Source: Halichondria panicea
Taxonomy: Eukaryota > Porifera > Demospongiae > Suberitida > Halichondriidae
Length of the DNA stretch: 64,000 nt
Direction of reading: 5' to 3'
Assembly (NCBI RefSeq): GCF_963675165.1
Contig: NC_087390.1
Coordinates: forward strand, 5,576,750 to 5,640,749
The translations under genes and the position numbers were made by a program. A model generated the notes under the pieces. It saw nothing but the letters and a program-made list of their open reading frames with translations, ran no database searches and was not told the origin of the DNA. This document shows positions 23,507-34,696 of this stretch, in pieces (positions within the stretch are counted from its first letter, which is position 1; each line of letters begins with the position of its first letter).

Positions 23507-23623
23507 GTTGATTGATTATATTCATGTGACTTGATAGTAACGTTCAATGAAAATACACACCCTATCAAGTACTGCATGTACAAACAAAGCATGATACACT
23601 TCAATATACGGTTCACTAAATTG

Positions 23624-26600
23624 TTAACTCTTTTTGTAAGAATAGAAGCCTTCTCCACTCTTCATGCCAATCTTTCCTGCCTCCACTAGCTGGTTAACAT
23701 GCTCAGTAGGTTTAAACAGCGGGTTGTCAGGGAAACGCTCGGACCATCCTGTATAATAAGAGAGGAAAAAGAATGAATATGAATCATCAATAAAGTCATT
23801 GGTCAAAAATACTTATACATGTTCATGTTCATGCCAGTGGTATGGATTAAGCTAAGGACCCACAATTTCATACACTGCTAAAATCAAACATCAATACGGC
23901 CGGTTATACACTACTTAACACTAGGCCTTGATAAAATTCATAATTTTAGCATAATAGGTGTCGTCCATTTTTGGTAAAGATCATCATTAAGCTATAACGA
24001 TGTTTTCGTGGTAACAAAATGCTGAAGGTGAATACTATGGATCAAATCAAGTTAGAGATAACACTGAGAATCATGATGTCAGTGTGCTGTGTTTATGTTT
24101 ACATATTTTGGGGTTTTTACGAGAAGCACATTTTCAAGAATTAAAGAATAGAATAATGGGTGAAAAAGCATAATTAATTAATCAGGGCCTACTTAACACA
24201 CCCACTGTATTATACCAGGAGCACTGATCTATACTCTTCCTTGTTGGTTACCTTCCAGAATGAACTTTGTGGTGTCCAAGCCGACGTAGTCAAGTAGTTC
24301 AAATGGTCCCATGGGATGGCCAGCTCCCAACTTCATGGCCGTGTCTATGTCCTGAGCACTGGCTTCACCTGGTGGGGGTGGGGGAAAGGGTGCATGGGAT
24401 TTAAGGTATGGGCTCTGAGGTATGGGAAAATAGCAGACAATTTTTAGTAGAAATCTATGTACGTAGACCGCCTGTATGGTACACAAGACATTGGATACAG
24501 AGCATGTGATTTACACACGTGTATACACAACCATATTATGAATGCAAACAAAATCCCCCAATACCTAGTATAGGATTTAGTAGTAACTGGGTACAAGCAA
24601 AATTATGAATAAGCTTGTGTATTATCATCACGCTGCATGGCTGTACACGGTGCATGTACTGTGTTTTGCAAGTTGCTTGCCATTGTGCACAGTAAATGGG
24701 CGTTGTCTATAGTACTACTGAGTCTTGTAGTAAAGTGAATGTGTCTATTCAGCAAAAAAAAAGTTAATTTGCTACCTTAGTTAGCTAAGCTGTTAGTGTG
24801 TATGCACATGCAGTACTCTGTTGACTTGCTATACCTCTGTTGATTTGAGGCAGTATGGCTGTTGTAGAAGTGCACAGTCACTAAAAGAGCAGGTAGATAT
24901 TAGAGGACGTAAACATTCCTGGTAACCACAATAGTACACAGACAACGCCCATTTACTGTGTGCAATGACAAGCACTTGCAAAACACAGTACCAGAGAGCA
25001 TGACTGTGTTTATGCCCTATACACTAATATATAGAGGCTATTTCTTACGTGCATAGTGTACATGCATGTATCATACATTGATGGTTCATACAACTAGAGA
25101 TGGAGGTCACACCACACTCACCTCTCTCTAACAGTCTGACAGCCTCAGCCAGGTAGGGCACCAGCAGTCTGTTCACAATGAAACCAGGGGTGTCCTGTGT
25201 GTATGTGTGGGGTGTGTGTGTGTGTGTGTGTGCGTGTGGGTGGGGGTGTGTGGGGGTATGTGTGTGGGGTAGTGGTGGTTCGCATATCTGATCATGAGAC
25301 CATTTCAAAACGGCATGTTGAAAAAAGAGGAATGCGGAATGGCATAATTATGGAACGACAGATATAAAGAGTACGGATGGTATAGCAATGGTAGAATCTG
25401 AATGGGAGATATAGAACACACACAGAAGTTAATTAGTACAAAGCTCAGTATCTCAGATCTCAAGAAACCTTTGATGTCTTTCATTTGTCATGTTGGAGTT
25501 GTTTACATTCCTCCTTTACAACACACCATGTGATGTACAGTAGTCTGATATATCCCATAAATACTACATGCTCAAACACGGCCCTTCATGCAGGGTTACA
25601 GCTATTGAAATATGCCACGAATGTCAGTGTACGCCATTGTACGATGCAATAAGAACTTGCCTTGCATGAGACGGTGGTCTTTTTCATGGCCTTTCCAAAC
25701 TTCATGAGAGCATCGAATGTAGCATCACTCGTCTCATCAATACGAATCACCTGAGATGGGGGGGGGGGGGGGGGGGGGGTCATAAATATTATTGAGTACA
25801 GAGTACAATTCTAAGCTATCACGAAATCATTAAAAACCGTACATTATAGGATTTAGTAGGTTTGAAAGAGTAACAATAGTTGTAATTATCGTACAGTGCA
25901 ATAATTATGTTCCGGTTTTGCCAGACTAGCACAAAATGGAAACAAGTTACGGTGGCTCAAAAAGTGGAGATTCAGGACTTCAATTATACAGATCAATACA
26001 ATGCACACACTGTGATGTGCACAGGGACTTCATTGTACAGTACAATACAATGCACACACTGTAAATAAGTATGTACGCACAGACTTGCCTCCAGAAGTTT
26101 CATGACTGGTACAGGGTTGAAGAAGTGGAGTCCTCCAAACCTGTCTCTACGGTCGGTGGAGCTGGCTATCTCAGTGATGGAGAGAGAGGATGTGTTGCTT
26201 GTGAAGATGGTGGAGCTGCATGAGAGGTGTGAGGGATGTGAGGGCGTGAGGAGTGTGGGGGCATGAGGAGTGTGAGGGTGTGAGGGGTGTGAAGAGTGTG
26301 AGGAGTGTGAGTGGTGTGAGGGATGTGTGGGGTGTGAGGGGTGTGTGAATAAGTAAACAAAAGAAGTAATAAGTACACTCGACAATTAGTAAAGAAAAGG
26401 TATTTGCAGTTTACAAGTAGCTACAGTGAATGAATGCACTTAGAACATTTGCTCTCGGCAACAAATTCCTTTCCTAGGCTCACCTTGGAGCAGCCTTGTC
26501 TAGTTCCGAGAACAGTTTCTGTTTAACCCCTACGTTCTCCACAATCGCCTCTATCACTAGGTCACATGACTTGGCCGCCTCTACTGCATCAACTGTGAAC

Positions 26601-27432
26601 TGGATTCGGCCCAGAGTGGTTTTGACAAAATCCACGCCAGCCTAGAATACAGATAAGGGGAGACATTCTGTCTACAATCAGATGTACAAGTATAAGAGGG
26701 GCTAGGCCAATGCAAGAAAAAGCCCTATTCTCATACTATTTGCACTGCTGAATAATTGAATAAGTTTATCCACAGGGGAAAGATCACACATAGCCTTACA
26801 AAGGTGCTACCTGAGGGTCTTCAGCGAATTTTTTCTTGGCCACCCTGGCCAGACTGCTCTCAATTCTCTTGCTAGCCACAGAGAGGACATCTTGACTCAC
26901 ATCCACTAGCTGCACACCGTGTCCCGTCTGAGCCGCTACCTGTGAGGGTGGGAGGTGTGTGTGTGGGGGTCATTAATTTTGTGAGGATGAAAGGTGTGTG
27001 TGGTGGGTGTGTGGTGGGGTGATTATGAGGTGATTAAAATCAAGCTATCAAATCTTTTACACAGATCTATGCAGCGGTGTCAACATTAGCTGCCTGCCAC
27101 GCCACGCCCACACATAAGCACACAATACATTCGTACTGATCGATCGTATATATAGTTGAGCCTCGGTTCCTACTACAAAAACTCCAAAAACTCCAAGTGT
27201 AAATCATACTGTACTCTCATCACTCTGCTATATAGCTCATCCAGCCTCACCCACCCACCTGTGCTATCCCAGACCCCATGAGTCCACTGCCAATCACAGT
27301 CACCCTCTCAATGGGAGCCATGGCCACAGCACTCCCGCTGAGTTTCCGGGGACCTCTGACAGAGCCAGCTGCTGAGATGACCTGGGGCTGTCTGGAGAGC
27401 AACCAGCGAGAGCATCTTGTCAGGGGAAACAT
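23624..27432 (-). CDS. HADH: 3-hydroxyacyl-CoA dehydrogenase, mitochondrial
   Basis: Eight exons on the minus strand (27,432-27,259; 26,939-26,811; 26,641-26,484; 26,215-26,089; 25,750-25,661; 25,194-25,122; 24,368-24,252; 23,748-23,624) give 330 residues in one consistent frame; human HADH has 314. The enzyme oxidises L-3-hydroxyacyl-CoA with NAD+ in mitochondrial beta-oxidation. Seen: an Arg-rich N-terminal targeting peptide, Rossmann motif [13 protein letters not shown], catalytic [13 protein letters not shown] with its His and Glu, the substrate-site NTSSL and IVNRLL, and the C-terminal [18 protein letters not shown] and [12 protein letters not shown]. Introns 4 and 5 use GC donors (GAG|GCAAGT and AAG|GCAAGT). 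The start at 27,432 gives a good presequence; an in-frame ATG lies 19 codons upstream. Intron 3 has a GTGTGAGGG minisatellite, intron 4 a G22 run, intron 5 a TG repeat, intron 6 a palindromic MITE and intron 7 a dispersed repeat. Confidence 0.97.
23870..24140. repeat. Dispersed repeat in HADH intron 7
   Basis: The block with CATTTTTGGTAAAGATCATCA, ATGCTGAAGGTGAATA and AACACTGAGAATCATGATGT matches the reverse complement of 28,660-28,930. The two copies are about 4.7 kb apart in opposite orientation. No coding frame is shared. Confidence 0.7.
24655..24995. repeat. Palindromic MITE in HADH intron 6
   Basis: The arms TACTGTGTTTTGCAAGTTGC... and ACAGTAAATGGGCGTTGTCT are mirrored by AGACAACGCCCATTTACTGT and TGCAAAACACAGTA at 24,935-24,992. 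It has no coding content and lies wholly within the intron. Confidence 0.7.
25758..25779. repeat. Homopolymer run of 22 G in HADH intron 4
   Basis: Twenty-two consecutive G on the plus strand, a few bases from the intron 4 acceptor. On the coding strand it is a C-run that serves as the polypyrimidine tract of the exon 5 acceptor (CCCATCTCAG). Its length is likely polymorphic. Confidence 0.9.
26219..26345. repeat. GTGTGAGGG minisatellite in HADH intron 3
   Basis: About a dozen imperfect copies of a 9-11 bp unit (GTGTGAGGG/GAGTGTGAG), immediately upstream of the exon 4 acceptor on the coding strand. The minus-strand open frame made of Ser-His-Thr-Pro repeats is a by-product. Confidence 0.8.
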
Positions 27433-27882
27433 CTTCTGTCTTGAAACTTGATGTGTACCACGTGGGTGACAATAGTGACGATAAAACATGTAAGGTGGGC
27501 GTATCTGCTTTTGCAGGATTTTCAGCTCCTCCCCCGAAATGAAGGAAGTGAGCTATGAAAATGGAGACACCATGCACGATGATGCAGGAGAGACTGAATA
27601 GACTCACACACAAAGCCATAGGGATAAGAATAAGTACAGTGAGTCTGACTTTCTTGCTAATCTCAATAGCTAGGCTAGTACCTAGTCTAGACTAGCTTTT
27701 TATGTGTGTATGCCACAATATGGCCTGTATGGGGTGCTTGTTTGATACTGTTTTTGCATGCAAGTGCATGCAATAAAAAAAAATGCTGGCTTGTAATGAC
27801 AAGAGTATTTTACAGTTGACACAAGTGTGGAAGTAAAAATAGTAGTGATCGATAATGACATTCTCTAGTAATTGTGGTTGAT

Positions 27883-28555
27883 ACAGTCACCTCGATATAC
27901 AGTGAAACCTCGATTATCCGAACGCCTTAATTGGTTCCAGATCGGGGCAGGCCGGTTGAATATGTCAGATAATCGAATAGATAAACCTCGCCTTGATCCA
28001 CATTTAATTGATAAACAGCAGTGCCATAATTATATGGTCAGGGGCGTAACTAGCAATGAGGCAGAGGAGGCCCTTGCCTCCTGTAAAATTGAATTTCAAG
28101 TTTCATGTGACTCACCTCACTAGCTTTTAATAGCTCTGGCTAGCTAACTTCTGGATAACTAGTTAACTAAGTATATAGAATGAGCAGAAATGAGCTCTAT
28201 CACTGTCTTGTTGATGAAGAAAAGAGAAGGCTAGAACAGGTAAATAGCAGTTTTCTGCCATTTGCATGCGCTTCTACGCGATAATTAATGGGTGTGGTTT
28301 CCGGGCAAATAATTTGCGGGGGTGGTTGCCTCCTTCCCGTAAATTTTCTAGTTACGCCCCTGATGGTTGTCTGGGCATGCGCAGAAGGTAAGCAGGCCTC
28401 AGCCCCCCGGCCTCTGCCTACGCCACTGGGCCTGTTTCCATAGAACAGCTACAATGCACATACACATTTAAGCGACACGCTCATTTTTGAAAGAGAATTG
28501 CCAAGCCGGTTCCGGGTAATAGAGAGCCGGATAATCGAAGTTCTATATAATACTG
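27883..28555. mobile_element. pogo-like MITE, copy 2, with nested insertion
   Basis: The inverted ends contain CCTCGATTATCC and GGATAATCGAAGTTCTA. The interior CGGATAATCGAATAGATAAACC-like and GTTGTCTGGGCATGCGCAGA blocks are shared with the copies at 4.8 and 32.9 kb. It is interrupted at 28,039-28,362 by another element. The exact outer boundary is uncertain by a few bases. Confidence 0.75.
28039..28362. mobile_element. CAGGGGCGTA-type MITE nested in pogo-like MITE, 324 bp
   Basis: The ends CAGGGGCGTAACTAG and CTAGTTACGCCCCTG are flanked by ATGGT (28,034-28,038; 28,363-28,367). The paralogous pogo-like copy near 32,965 reads CCATATATGGTTGTCTGGGC without the insertion, which proves both the ends and the 5-bp target duplication. 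Confidence 0.9.
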
Positions 28556-28659
28556 CCAGCCATTTTGTTGGCATTGCTAGCTATGATTAATACTGCATGA
28601 AGTCCCCTAAAATGCGGCCACCTCACCTGTGCCAATTAGGCTCATAAAAATGCTGATTA

Positions 28660-28930
28660 TTTCGTAATTAGAGACAAATTAAAACATAGACATAAACCAG
28701 CACTCATCTGACACAAACTATATATCATGATTCTCAGTGTTATATCTCTTGCTGGCTTAAATTGATCATACATCATATTCACCTTCAGCCATTCTTTTGC
28801 CATGAGAACATTGTTAATGCAAAACTTAAAGTGATGATCTTTACCAAAAATGGACATTGTTGCCCAATTTTACTTATTATGCTAAAAATATTCCGAGCAT
28901 AACTTATGAAGTGCACTGTATAAATTATAG
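28660..28930. repeat. Dispersed repeat, second copy
   Basis: Reverse complement of the repeat in HADH intron 7 (23,870-24,140); shared blocks include TGATGATCTTTACCAAAAATG and ATCATGATTCTCAGTGTTAT. The stretch from here to 29,820 has no supported gene. Confidence 0.65.
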
Positions 28931-29519
28931 TACGTCTGTACAACCATCTCCAGGACATGTTGCACAGGGTTTCCAAACGACTGCAACCTGGATTAGAAAG
29001 GTGTTTTCTTCAGATACACAATCGCTTTCACGAGGCAGACGACCTCTCAGGCTCTACTACCTAGACAATTTCGCCATCATTAAGTCACTGCTCAGAAACG
29101 TCACAATGCCTCATGGCCACTTTATGAGATGGGCGTGGCTGTGATACGCTGTAGCAGTGAGCAATGTTAAAAATTGCTATATATTAGAGTTGGCCGGGAA
29201 AACCATCAAAATACTTAATAGCGTGGAAAAAATACAGCCAAAAAATTAACTAGAACATGTACATAATTTCTACATGTGAATGACGTTGTAATGGATTTGA
29301 TTTCTTGTTTTCACGTGTTTTTTCTATAGCAACTTTTACATAGCCTCTTTCCCATGTCAAATTTTCTTCTGTTTTTTAGAGAAAATTTTGCCTGGGTAAC
29401 GAGGTTATATATACTTTTCACATTGCACATGCATTTTTCTAGCTGAATAAATGCATTAATTAGGGCAGCATGCAGAAGTTTGTATAATCATAATGTCACT
29501 GATAACAAACTATAAGTAC

Positions 29520-31740
29520 TTTGATTCAGTTTCATCTTAAGAATAGTACATTTGTCCTTAATATAATTATGGTATACAGTTTCTATTGCATTCAATAGAG
29601 AGTTTATTTAAATGTGTTGTTGTTATAACAATAATAAGTACTGTACACTTTTCCCATAATCATTCGATAAACAGTTATGAATGTGTTGTTATAAGAAGAA
29701 GATAAGTATAAGCTCTGCTGGCAATGCACAATTTTCATGGGAAATAACTATCTTTTGGCTAATAGTGTGAGACACGCGTGCTAGTGTGTTATGAATTTTA
29801 TTGAATAGCTGCATAAGAGGGTAACTACTGACTTTGATCACCTGACCACAGGAATCCGTATGCTTCGCACTCTGTGATCTCGTATGTCAATTTTCGAATG
29901 TCCGGCAACTCAAATGGGTTTCTCTCCTCTTGAGATGGGCGTTGGTCCCTCGTAGCTGCCTCTTGCTCCTCTTGAGGTGAGCGTTGGTCCTTCTGAGCTG
30001 CTTCTTGCTCTTCTTGAGGTGGGTGTTGGTCCCTTGTAGCTGACTCCTGCTCCTCTTGAGGTGGGCATTGGTCTTTTTGAGCTGCTTTTTGCTCCTCTTG
30101 AGGTGGGCGTTGATCCCTTTGAGCAACCTCTTGCCCCTCTTGAGGTGGGCGTTGATCCTTCTGAGCTGACTCTTGCCCCTCTTGAGGTGGGCGTTGATCC
30201 TTCTGAGCTGACTCTTGCTCCTCTTGAGGTGGGCGTTGGTCCCTTTGAGCTGCCTCTTGCACTGTTATGTTGCATTCAGTCATCTCAGCTGCTTCCACAT
30301 TCATCACATTTGACCTGCATATACACATGTTGTTGTAGTTGATACTGTAGATATCAGGTTTCGAATATGTTTCGTTGGGAATTTTGCGAGGTTTTCCCAC
30401 AGAAATTGCAACCGAAAGAATAAAAGAATACACATGAATTAAGAAAGCCTGTGCGTATAAACTGTAAACATGTTTGTACAGTGTCATTTGCAATTGCTTA
30501 ACTACTCACGCTCGAAACCTGATCTAATTAAGGGAAGTGTTTATAAGTTTTATCACTTTAGAATCAGGAGTTATAAATTATAAGCTTGACTGTTGCTAAG
30601 CTATAGTGCATTTCTAGTAGCCAATATAGTTAGACCATGTGCATGAGGTATCTATGGTTATAGTGTCCCTCATCCCTCGGGATAACACATTAGATATACC
30701 TCATTTAGTGGACCATGGCTAATCCCATTTGAAACATTGCCAATCAGATTGCCTAGAATGTAAATCAAAAGTCCCCTTAACAATGAAAACTTTCATTATT
30801 CTTGTATATGAAATATTATACATGTATAAGCTCTCCGAATTTGCGGTTATCTACTGCCAATTGTTTCTAAACTCACTTTAGTTTAAATATTCGCTGTCTC
30901 CTTCGTTCCCTGACTAGTACCACAATCAATGCTATGGCAACCACGACAAGTATTCCGTCAATGATGGCACCTACGATGGTTGCTACCATGAATCTCTGCA
31001 ATGACTCATCCATTTCACTCAGGGTAGGGTTGATGGTGTTTGGTATAATTATAGAAGGCCAGTCAACAGTAGACTATAATTATATGTGTGTACTTCACTC
31101 AGGGTAGGGTTGATGGTGTTTGGTATAATTATAGAAGGCCAGTCAACAGTAGACTATAATTATATGTGTGTACATCAGTCATGTAATCATACAGATGGTT
31201 AGATCTTATATACTGAAGAGCTATAATATGTACAGTTCATGCAACTTATCTCGTAACACTGATACCTGTATTCAAAATTAGATCAAGATAACTATACGAT
31301 GTAACTTACTATATACTGGACTCAAGATAGCTATACGCCAGTTGTAACTTACTATGATTCAAACTCATGTATATATTTGGTTGTGATAACTTTATGTTGT
31401 ACTAGCTGTTTGTTTTGCATATGTGGCCTATATGTTGTACACATGCAGATGGACGATACACTGTGTTTACACAAACATGTGCATGTTATTTTATCTGATG
31501 TTGTACCCATTTAGGTAAGTTTATGCAACCAAATAAGTGTGTGTATCTAACATGAATCATAACAGGTGAAACTGCATACTTTTTCTATTGATGATTCGTA
31601 CCAATTGCAAAGCCGTACACCATTAAAGAATGTGGTAATGGTGAGTTCACAAATATCTCAATAATACGTATTACAGTGTTCACTAGATGCTAATGCTATA
31701 CATGAAAGAAAGCATTCAATCAAATCAAGCAATGGTGAAC
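29520..31740. repeat. Segmental duplication carrying paralogue A (partner 34,430-36,050)
   Basis: Homology with 34,430-36,050 runs from about 250 bp beyond the 3' end of the gene, through both exons and the intron, to the 5' flank (CAGATGGACGATACACTGTG, GAATGTGGTAATGGTGAGTT). Differences include the number of 42-bp units and a tandem 83-bp duplication at 31,008-31,175 present only here. Confidence 0.85.
29825..31013 (-). CDS. Single-pass membrane protein with 14-residue tail repeats, paralogue A
   Basis: Two exons on the minus strand: 31,013-30,877 and 30,314-29,825 (donor GTGAGT, acceptor TATGCAG, phase 2), 208 residues. Exon 1 encodes MDESLQ and a TM segment (about residues 8-34, ending VVVAIALIVVLV) followed by RERRRQR. 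That positive patch puts the C-terminus in the cytosol. Exon 2 encodes eight 14-residue repeats of the type QESAQKDQRPPQEE and a conserved tail (NPFELPDI, YEITECEAYGFL) ending GDQSQ. YGFL fits a YxxPhi sorting motif. The repeat DNA is a 42-bp tandem array. The frame upstream of the chosen ATG is closed by an insertion-derived stop, unlike paralogue B. No known family; the tail resembles a disordered charged linker. It lies within a 2-kb segmental duplication. Confidence 0.75.
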
Positions 31741-31789
31741 TGGTGGTCTCACTGTCTGACTTGCTTGCTAATCTCACTAGCTATAGTAC

Positions 31790-31998
31790 CAAGGGCGTAT
31801 AAAAGAAGAGAGGGCATGCAACTCCACTATCAGTACACGTAGCTAGCAGGGTTCAAACGTGGGCGGAGGAATGTGTGCATTTGCATGAAGTGCTAAAAAT
31901 AGAAATTTCATTTCATGCACAGTCATGCACATTCAACCGCCCACGTTTGAACTCTGTTCATAGGAGTTGCATGCCCTCTCTTCTTTTATACGCCCTTG
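31790..31998. mobile_element. MITE with CAAGGGCGTATAAAAG ends, about 209 bp
   Basis: The ends CAAGGGCGTATAAAAGAAG and CTTCTTTTATACGCCCTTG are perfect inverted repeats; the arms continue with AGAGGGCATGCAACTCC. TAGTAC flanks both sides. The duplicated locus at 27,665 reads GGCTAGTACCTAGTC without it, which gives an empty site. A fragment of similar type is seen near 44.4 kb. Confidence 0.85.
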
Positions 31999-32131
31999 CT
32001 AGTACCTAGTCTAGACTAGCTATTTAGTTATGTGTATGCCACAGTATGGCCTGTATATATGGGGTGTTTGCTTGATACTGTTTTTGCATGCACTTGCATG
32101 CGAATGCTTGCTTGTGGTGACAAGAGTACAG

Positions 32132-32779
32132 TGCTTTTATGCACAAGCTGGTATCACATAGTAAACCACCACAAATAATAAACATGCAAACCACAGGCTG
32201 CTACAGGCAAGGAGGAATTTGTGATGTTGTCTTGTTGATGAGCTGCTTAAAGGATGTGTTCGATAGAAACTTCAAAATCTAAGGCTTACAGTGAGGACAT
32301 AAGGTGGAGGATGATACACCAGAGGTGTGACCTTGGGTTATCTTACAAAACAATAGCTGAAAATTTCAATGTGAACCCCTCTACTGTATTCAAAACTGTG
32401 GGACTTTTTTAGGAAACTAGTACGGTTGAACATTCAAGGGTACCACAAAACTACTACTAAAAGACTAAGTGCCAGAATGAGATGAAATTGTTCTTCTTAA
32501 AGCTGTTTTAGAAACACCTTAAGATCTAAGAAGGACATAAGGTCACACCTCTGATGTATTATCCTCCATCTTATGTCCTTACTGTAAGCCTTAGATCTTA
32601 AATTTTCTATTGAACACATCCTTTAAGCAGCTCATCAACAAGACAACATCACTATAATTATTTATCAAATTCCAAATTTTATGATAAGGTCGAAGTACAG
32701 CCTGTAGCCTGTGATTTGTATGTTTACTATTTGTGGTTTACAATGTGATACCAGCTTGTTGCAAAGGTGCATAAAAGCT
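32132..32779 (+). mobile_element. IS630/Tc1-like transposon relic with about 200-bp inverted arms
   Basis: The outer ends TGCTTTTATGCAC and GTGCATAAAAGC and the inner arms (AGCTGGTATCACAT, GATGTTGTCTTGTTGATGAG, TTAAAGGATGTGTTC) pair across the element. Between about 32,290 and 32,520 the plus strand encodes a decayed N-terminal transposase stretch: DIRWRMIHQR, LSYKTIAENFNVNPST, then DEIVLLKAVLETP after a frame change. Its helix-turn-helix pattern is that of IS630-type transposases. The duplicate locus near 27,810 lacks it, so it inserted after the segmental duplication. Stops and frame changes make it inactive. Confidence 0.8.
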
Positions 32780-32844
32780 TTACAGTTGAGTCAAGTGTGG
32801 AAATAGTATAGTGATATTCATTATCTGGTAATTGTGGTTGATAC

Positions 32845-33106
32845 GGTCACTACAGCCTGTGCAATCGATTATCCGGACACTTTGATTCCAGATCGAGGAA
32901 GGCCCGCCGGTTGAATATGCCGGATAATCGAATAGATAAACCACGCCTTGAAAAACAACAGTGCCATATATGGTTGTCTGGGCATGCGCAGAAGCTAAAC
33001 ATGCACATTTAAGCGACACGCCCATTTTTTGTGAAAGAGCCAGATAATCAGTTGAGATTGCGGGTAATGGAGAGCCGGATAATCAAGGTTCTATGTACTG
33101 CCAGCC
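32845..33106. mobile_element. pogo-like MITE, copy 3
   Basis: CGATTATCCGG and GGATAATCAAGGTTCTA mark the inverted ends. The interior matches copy 2 (CCGGTTGAATATGCCGGATA, AAGCGACACGCCCATTTTT) and lacks the nested CAGGGGCGTA element. The flank ACTGCCAGCCATA is shared with copy 2 because the whole segment is duplicated. Confidence 0.75.
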
Positions 33107-33464
33107 ATATTACGTTGTACATGCATTTTTCTATGGATAAATGTAGAAGCTGCATGCAGAAGTTCGTATAATCCAGACCCGGATCTAGGGGGTGGGTTTC
33201 AGGGGTTGCAACTCCCCCAAACACTCGCTCAACCTACACTTGTGTTGCTTGTGGCTAAATGAGCAATGTGGTTAACTTACAAGCTGTGAACTATAAAGTA
33301 TTAGTATCTGTTGACATGAGTACAAGTCCAGGACACACTAAGTAGTAACTAGTAAATACACAATAATTTTATTCCACACGTACCGTTCACATGTATTATA
33401 TTTAGACTACATTACATCATCTGTAATTGATCTGATTGGCTAAAAACAGTAGATTACATGGAAG

Positions 33465-33570
33465 CATAATCTACAGGAAGGTAGTTATTCTACAGGAAAT
33501 GGGCGCATATTCTACAGGAAGTGGACACATATTCTACAGGAAATGGACGTATATTCTACAGGAAGTGACA
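33465..33570. repeat. Short tandem repeat, unit about 30 bp
   Basis: Four imperfect copies of a unit containing ATTCTACAGGAA(A/G)TGGAC. No coding support. The rest of 33,110-34,690 shows only repeats. Confidence 0.7.
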
Positions 33571-34130
33571 AATAATTTGCAGGAAGTTCTCAAAAGTTGG
33601 AATGAAATTTTTAGTGAAAAGTGACAAGAAGATGACAAAAACATTATAAAAAACACAGAATGCAATAGTTTTTTCAGTCAATATCCATTCTTTCCATGTC
33701 CACTGTTGCTTTGTATTGCTTTTTCCAGTTGGGCATGGGCAGGGGGGCCAGGAAGCATCAAAAACACTTTAGTAGTCGCTTGACACTTTCTATTGAGGTT
33801 CCATGCCTATCCAGTCTGCTCTATACCCCCTCCACTCCACCACAGTGCTTCATTCTTCTTCTTGTAGTGTTGCAGAGTCAGTTCTAGCATAGTTCTATGT
33901 TCTTTTTACATGTCTGTTCTTTCCAGTATCTTCAGGAAGCGTTTCACAAGCTTTACTAAGTTTTACTGTAGTTTTTCGTTGTTTTGAAGCCGTCTTCTTG
34001 TCTTTTTCTGTCAACTGGTGTCTCTCACAGCTCCAGCTCGTCCAGCTCGCACAAATTCAATTTCTGTTGCTACGCACCAAACCTGGCTTTTTTATAACCA
34101 CGCCTCGCGCATGCGCAATGAAGTCCAAGT

Positions 34131-34272
34131 TAGATAGACCACACCCACTCGTAGAATATGCGTCTTAGTAACCGCCTTGGTTACGGTTAGATTCCCTCGG
34201 CTTTGCGCCTCGGGCTAACCGCAACCGCGGAGGTTACATAGACGCATATTCTACTCTTAGGTGTAGTCTATC
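34131..34272. mobile_element. Palindromic MITE with ACACC-type ends
   Basis: The arms CGTAGAATATGCGTC and GACGCATATTCTAC, inside ATAGACCACACC and GGTGTAGTCTAT, form a long hairpin with a GC-rich core (GGTTACGGTTAG...). A relative with the same CTCGGAGGATATGCA plan and TCTTAGGTGT end is at 49,986-50,112. Confidence 0.7.
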
Positions 34273-34696
34273 CTATACATACATGACATGGCACCTAACT
34301 GTAGTAGACATTCAATTAAGTGGGCGTTAAAGGGGTCGTGGTCAAACATTTTGCGCGCGCTAACGCACGCTTTTGTTTTATAACCCCCTATAAATGTTTG
34401 GCTGGATCCGCCCCTGTAATCGTAATGTCCACAATACTTTGATTCAGTTTCATCTTGGGATATGAATTAATTTTGCTCTTACGGTATACATGCATGCAAA
34501 TCATTCAATAGAGTGAAGTGTTGTTGTAATAATCCTTCAATAAACAGTTTCATGAATAAGAATAGTAATAGGTAAGCTCTGTTGGCAATGCACAGTTTTC
34601 ATGGGAAATAAATCTATCTTTTGGCTAATAGTATGAGACGCGCGTGCTAGTGTGTTACGAATTGTGATTGAATAGCTGCATTACATAAGTGGCTAA

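Larger units (their letters stand above)
27640..28560. repeat. Segmental duplication, left copy
   Basis: The sequence from CTTGCTAATCTCA.TAGC through GTACCTAGTCTAGACTAGC, GATACTGTTTTTGCATGCA and TAATTGTGGTTGATAC to the pogo-like element and ACTGCCAGCCAT reappears at 31,755-33,115. The right copy has gained two extra insertions, and this copy has gained a CAGGGGCGTA-type element. The pair therefore provides empty sites for three transpositions. Confidence 0.85.

Noticed and set aside
26166-26385. Ser-His-Thr-Pro-rich open frames
   Set aside because: GTGTGAGGG minisatellite inside HADH intron 3; the HADH acceptor and frame fix the exon border.
28857-29144. 95-residue plus-strand frame
   Set aside because: Begins in a dispersed repeat, lacks splice signals and shows no family resemblance.
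29887-30342. Overlapping frames on both strands of the 42-bp repeat array
   Set aside because: Shadows of the real minus-strand exon, which continues in frame into the TM exon and a conserved tail.
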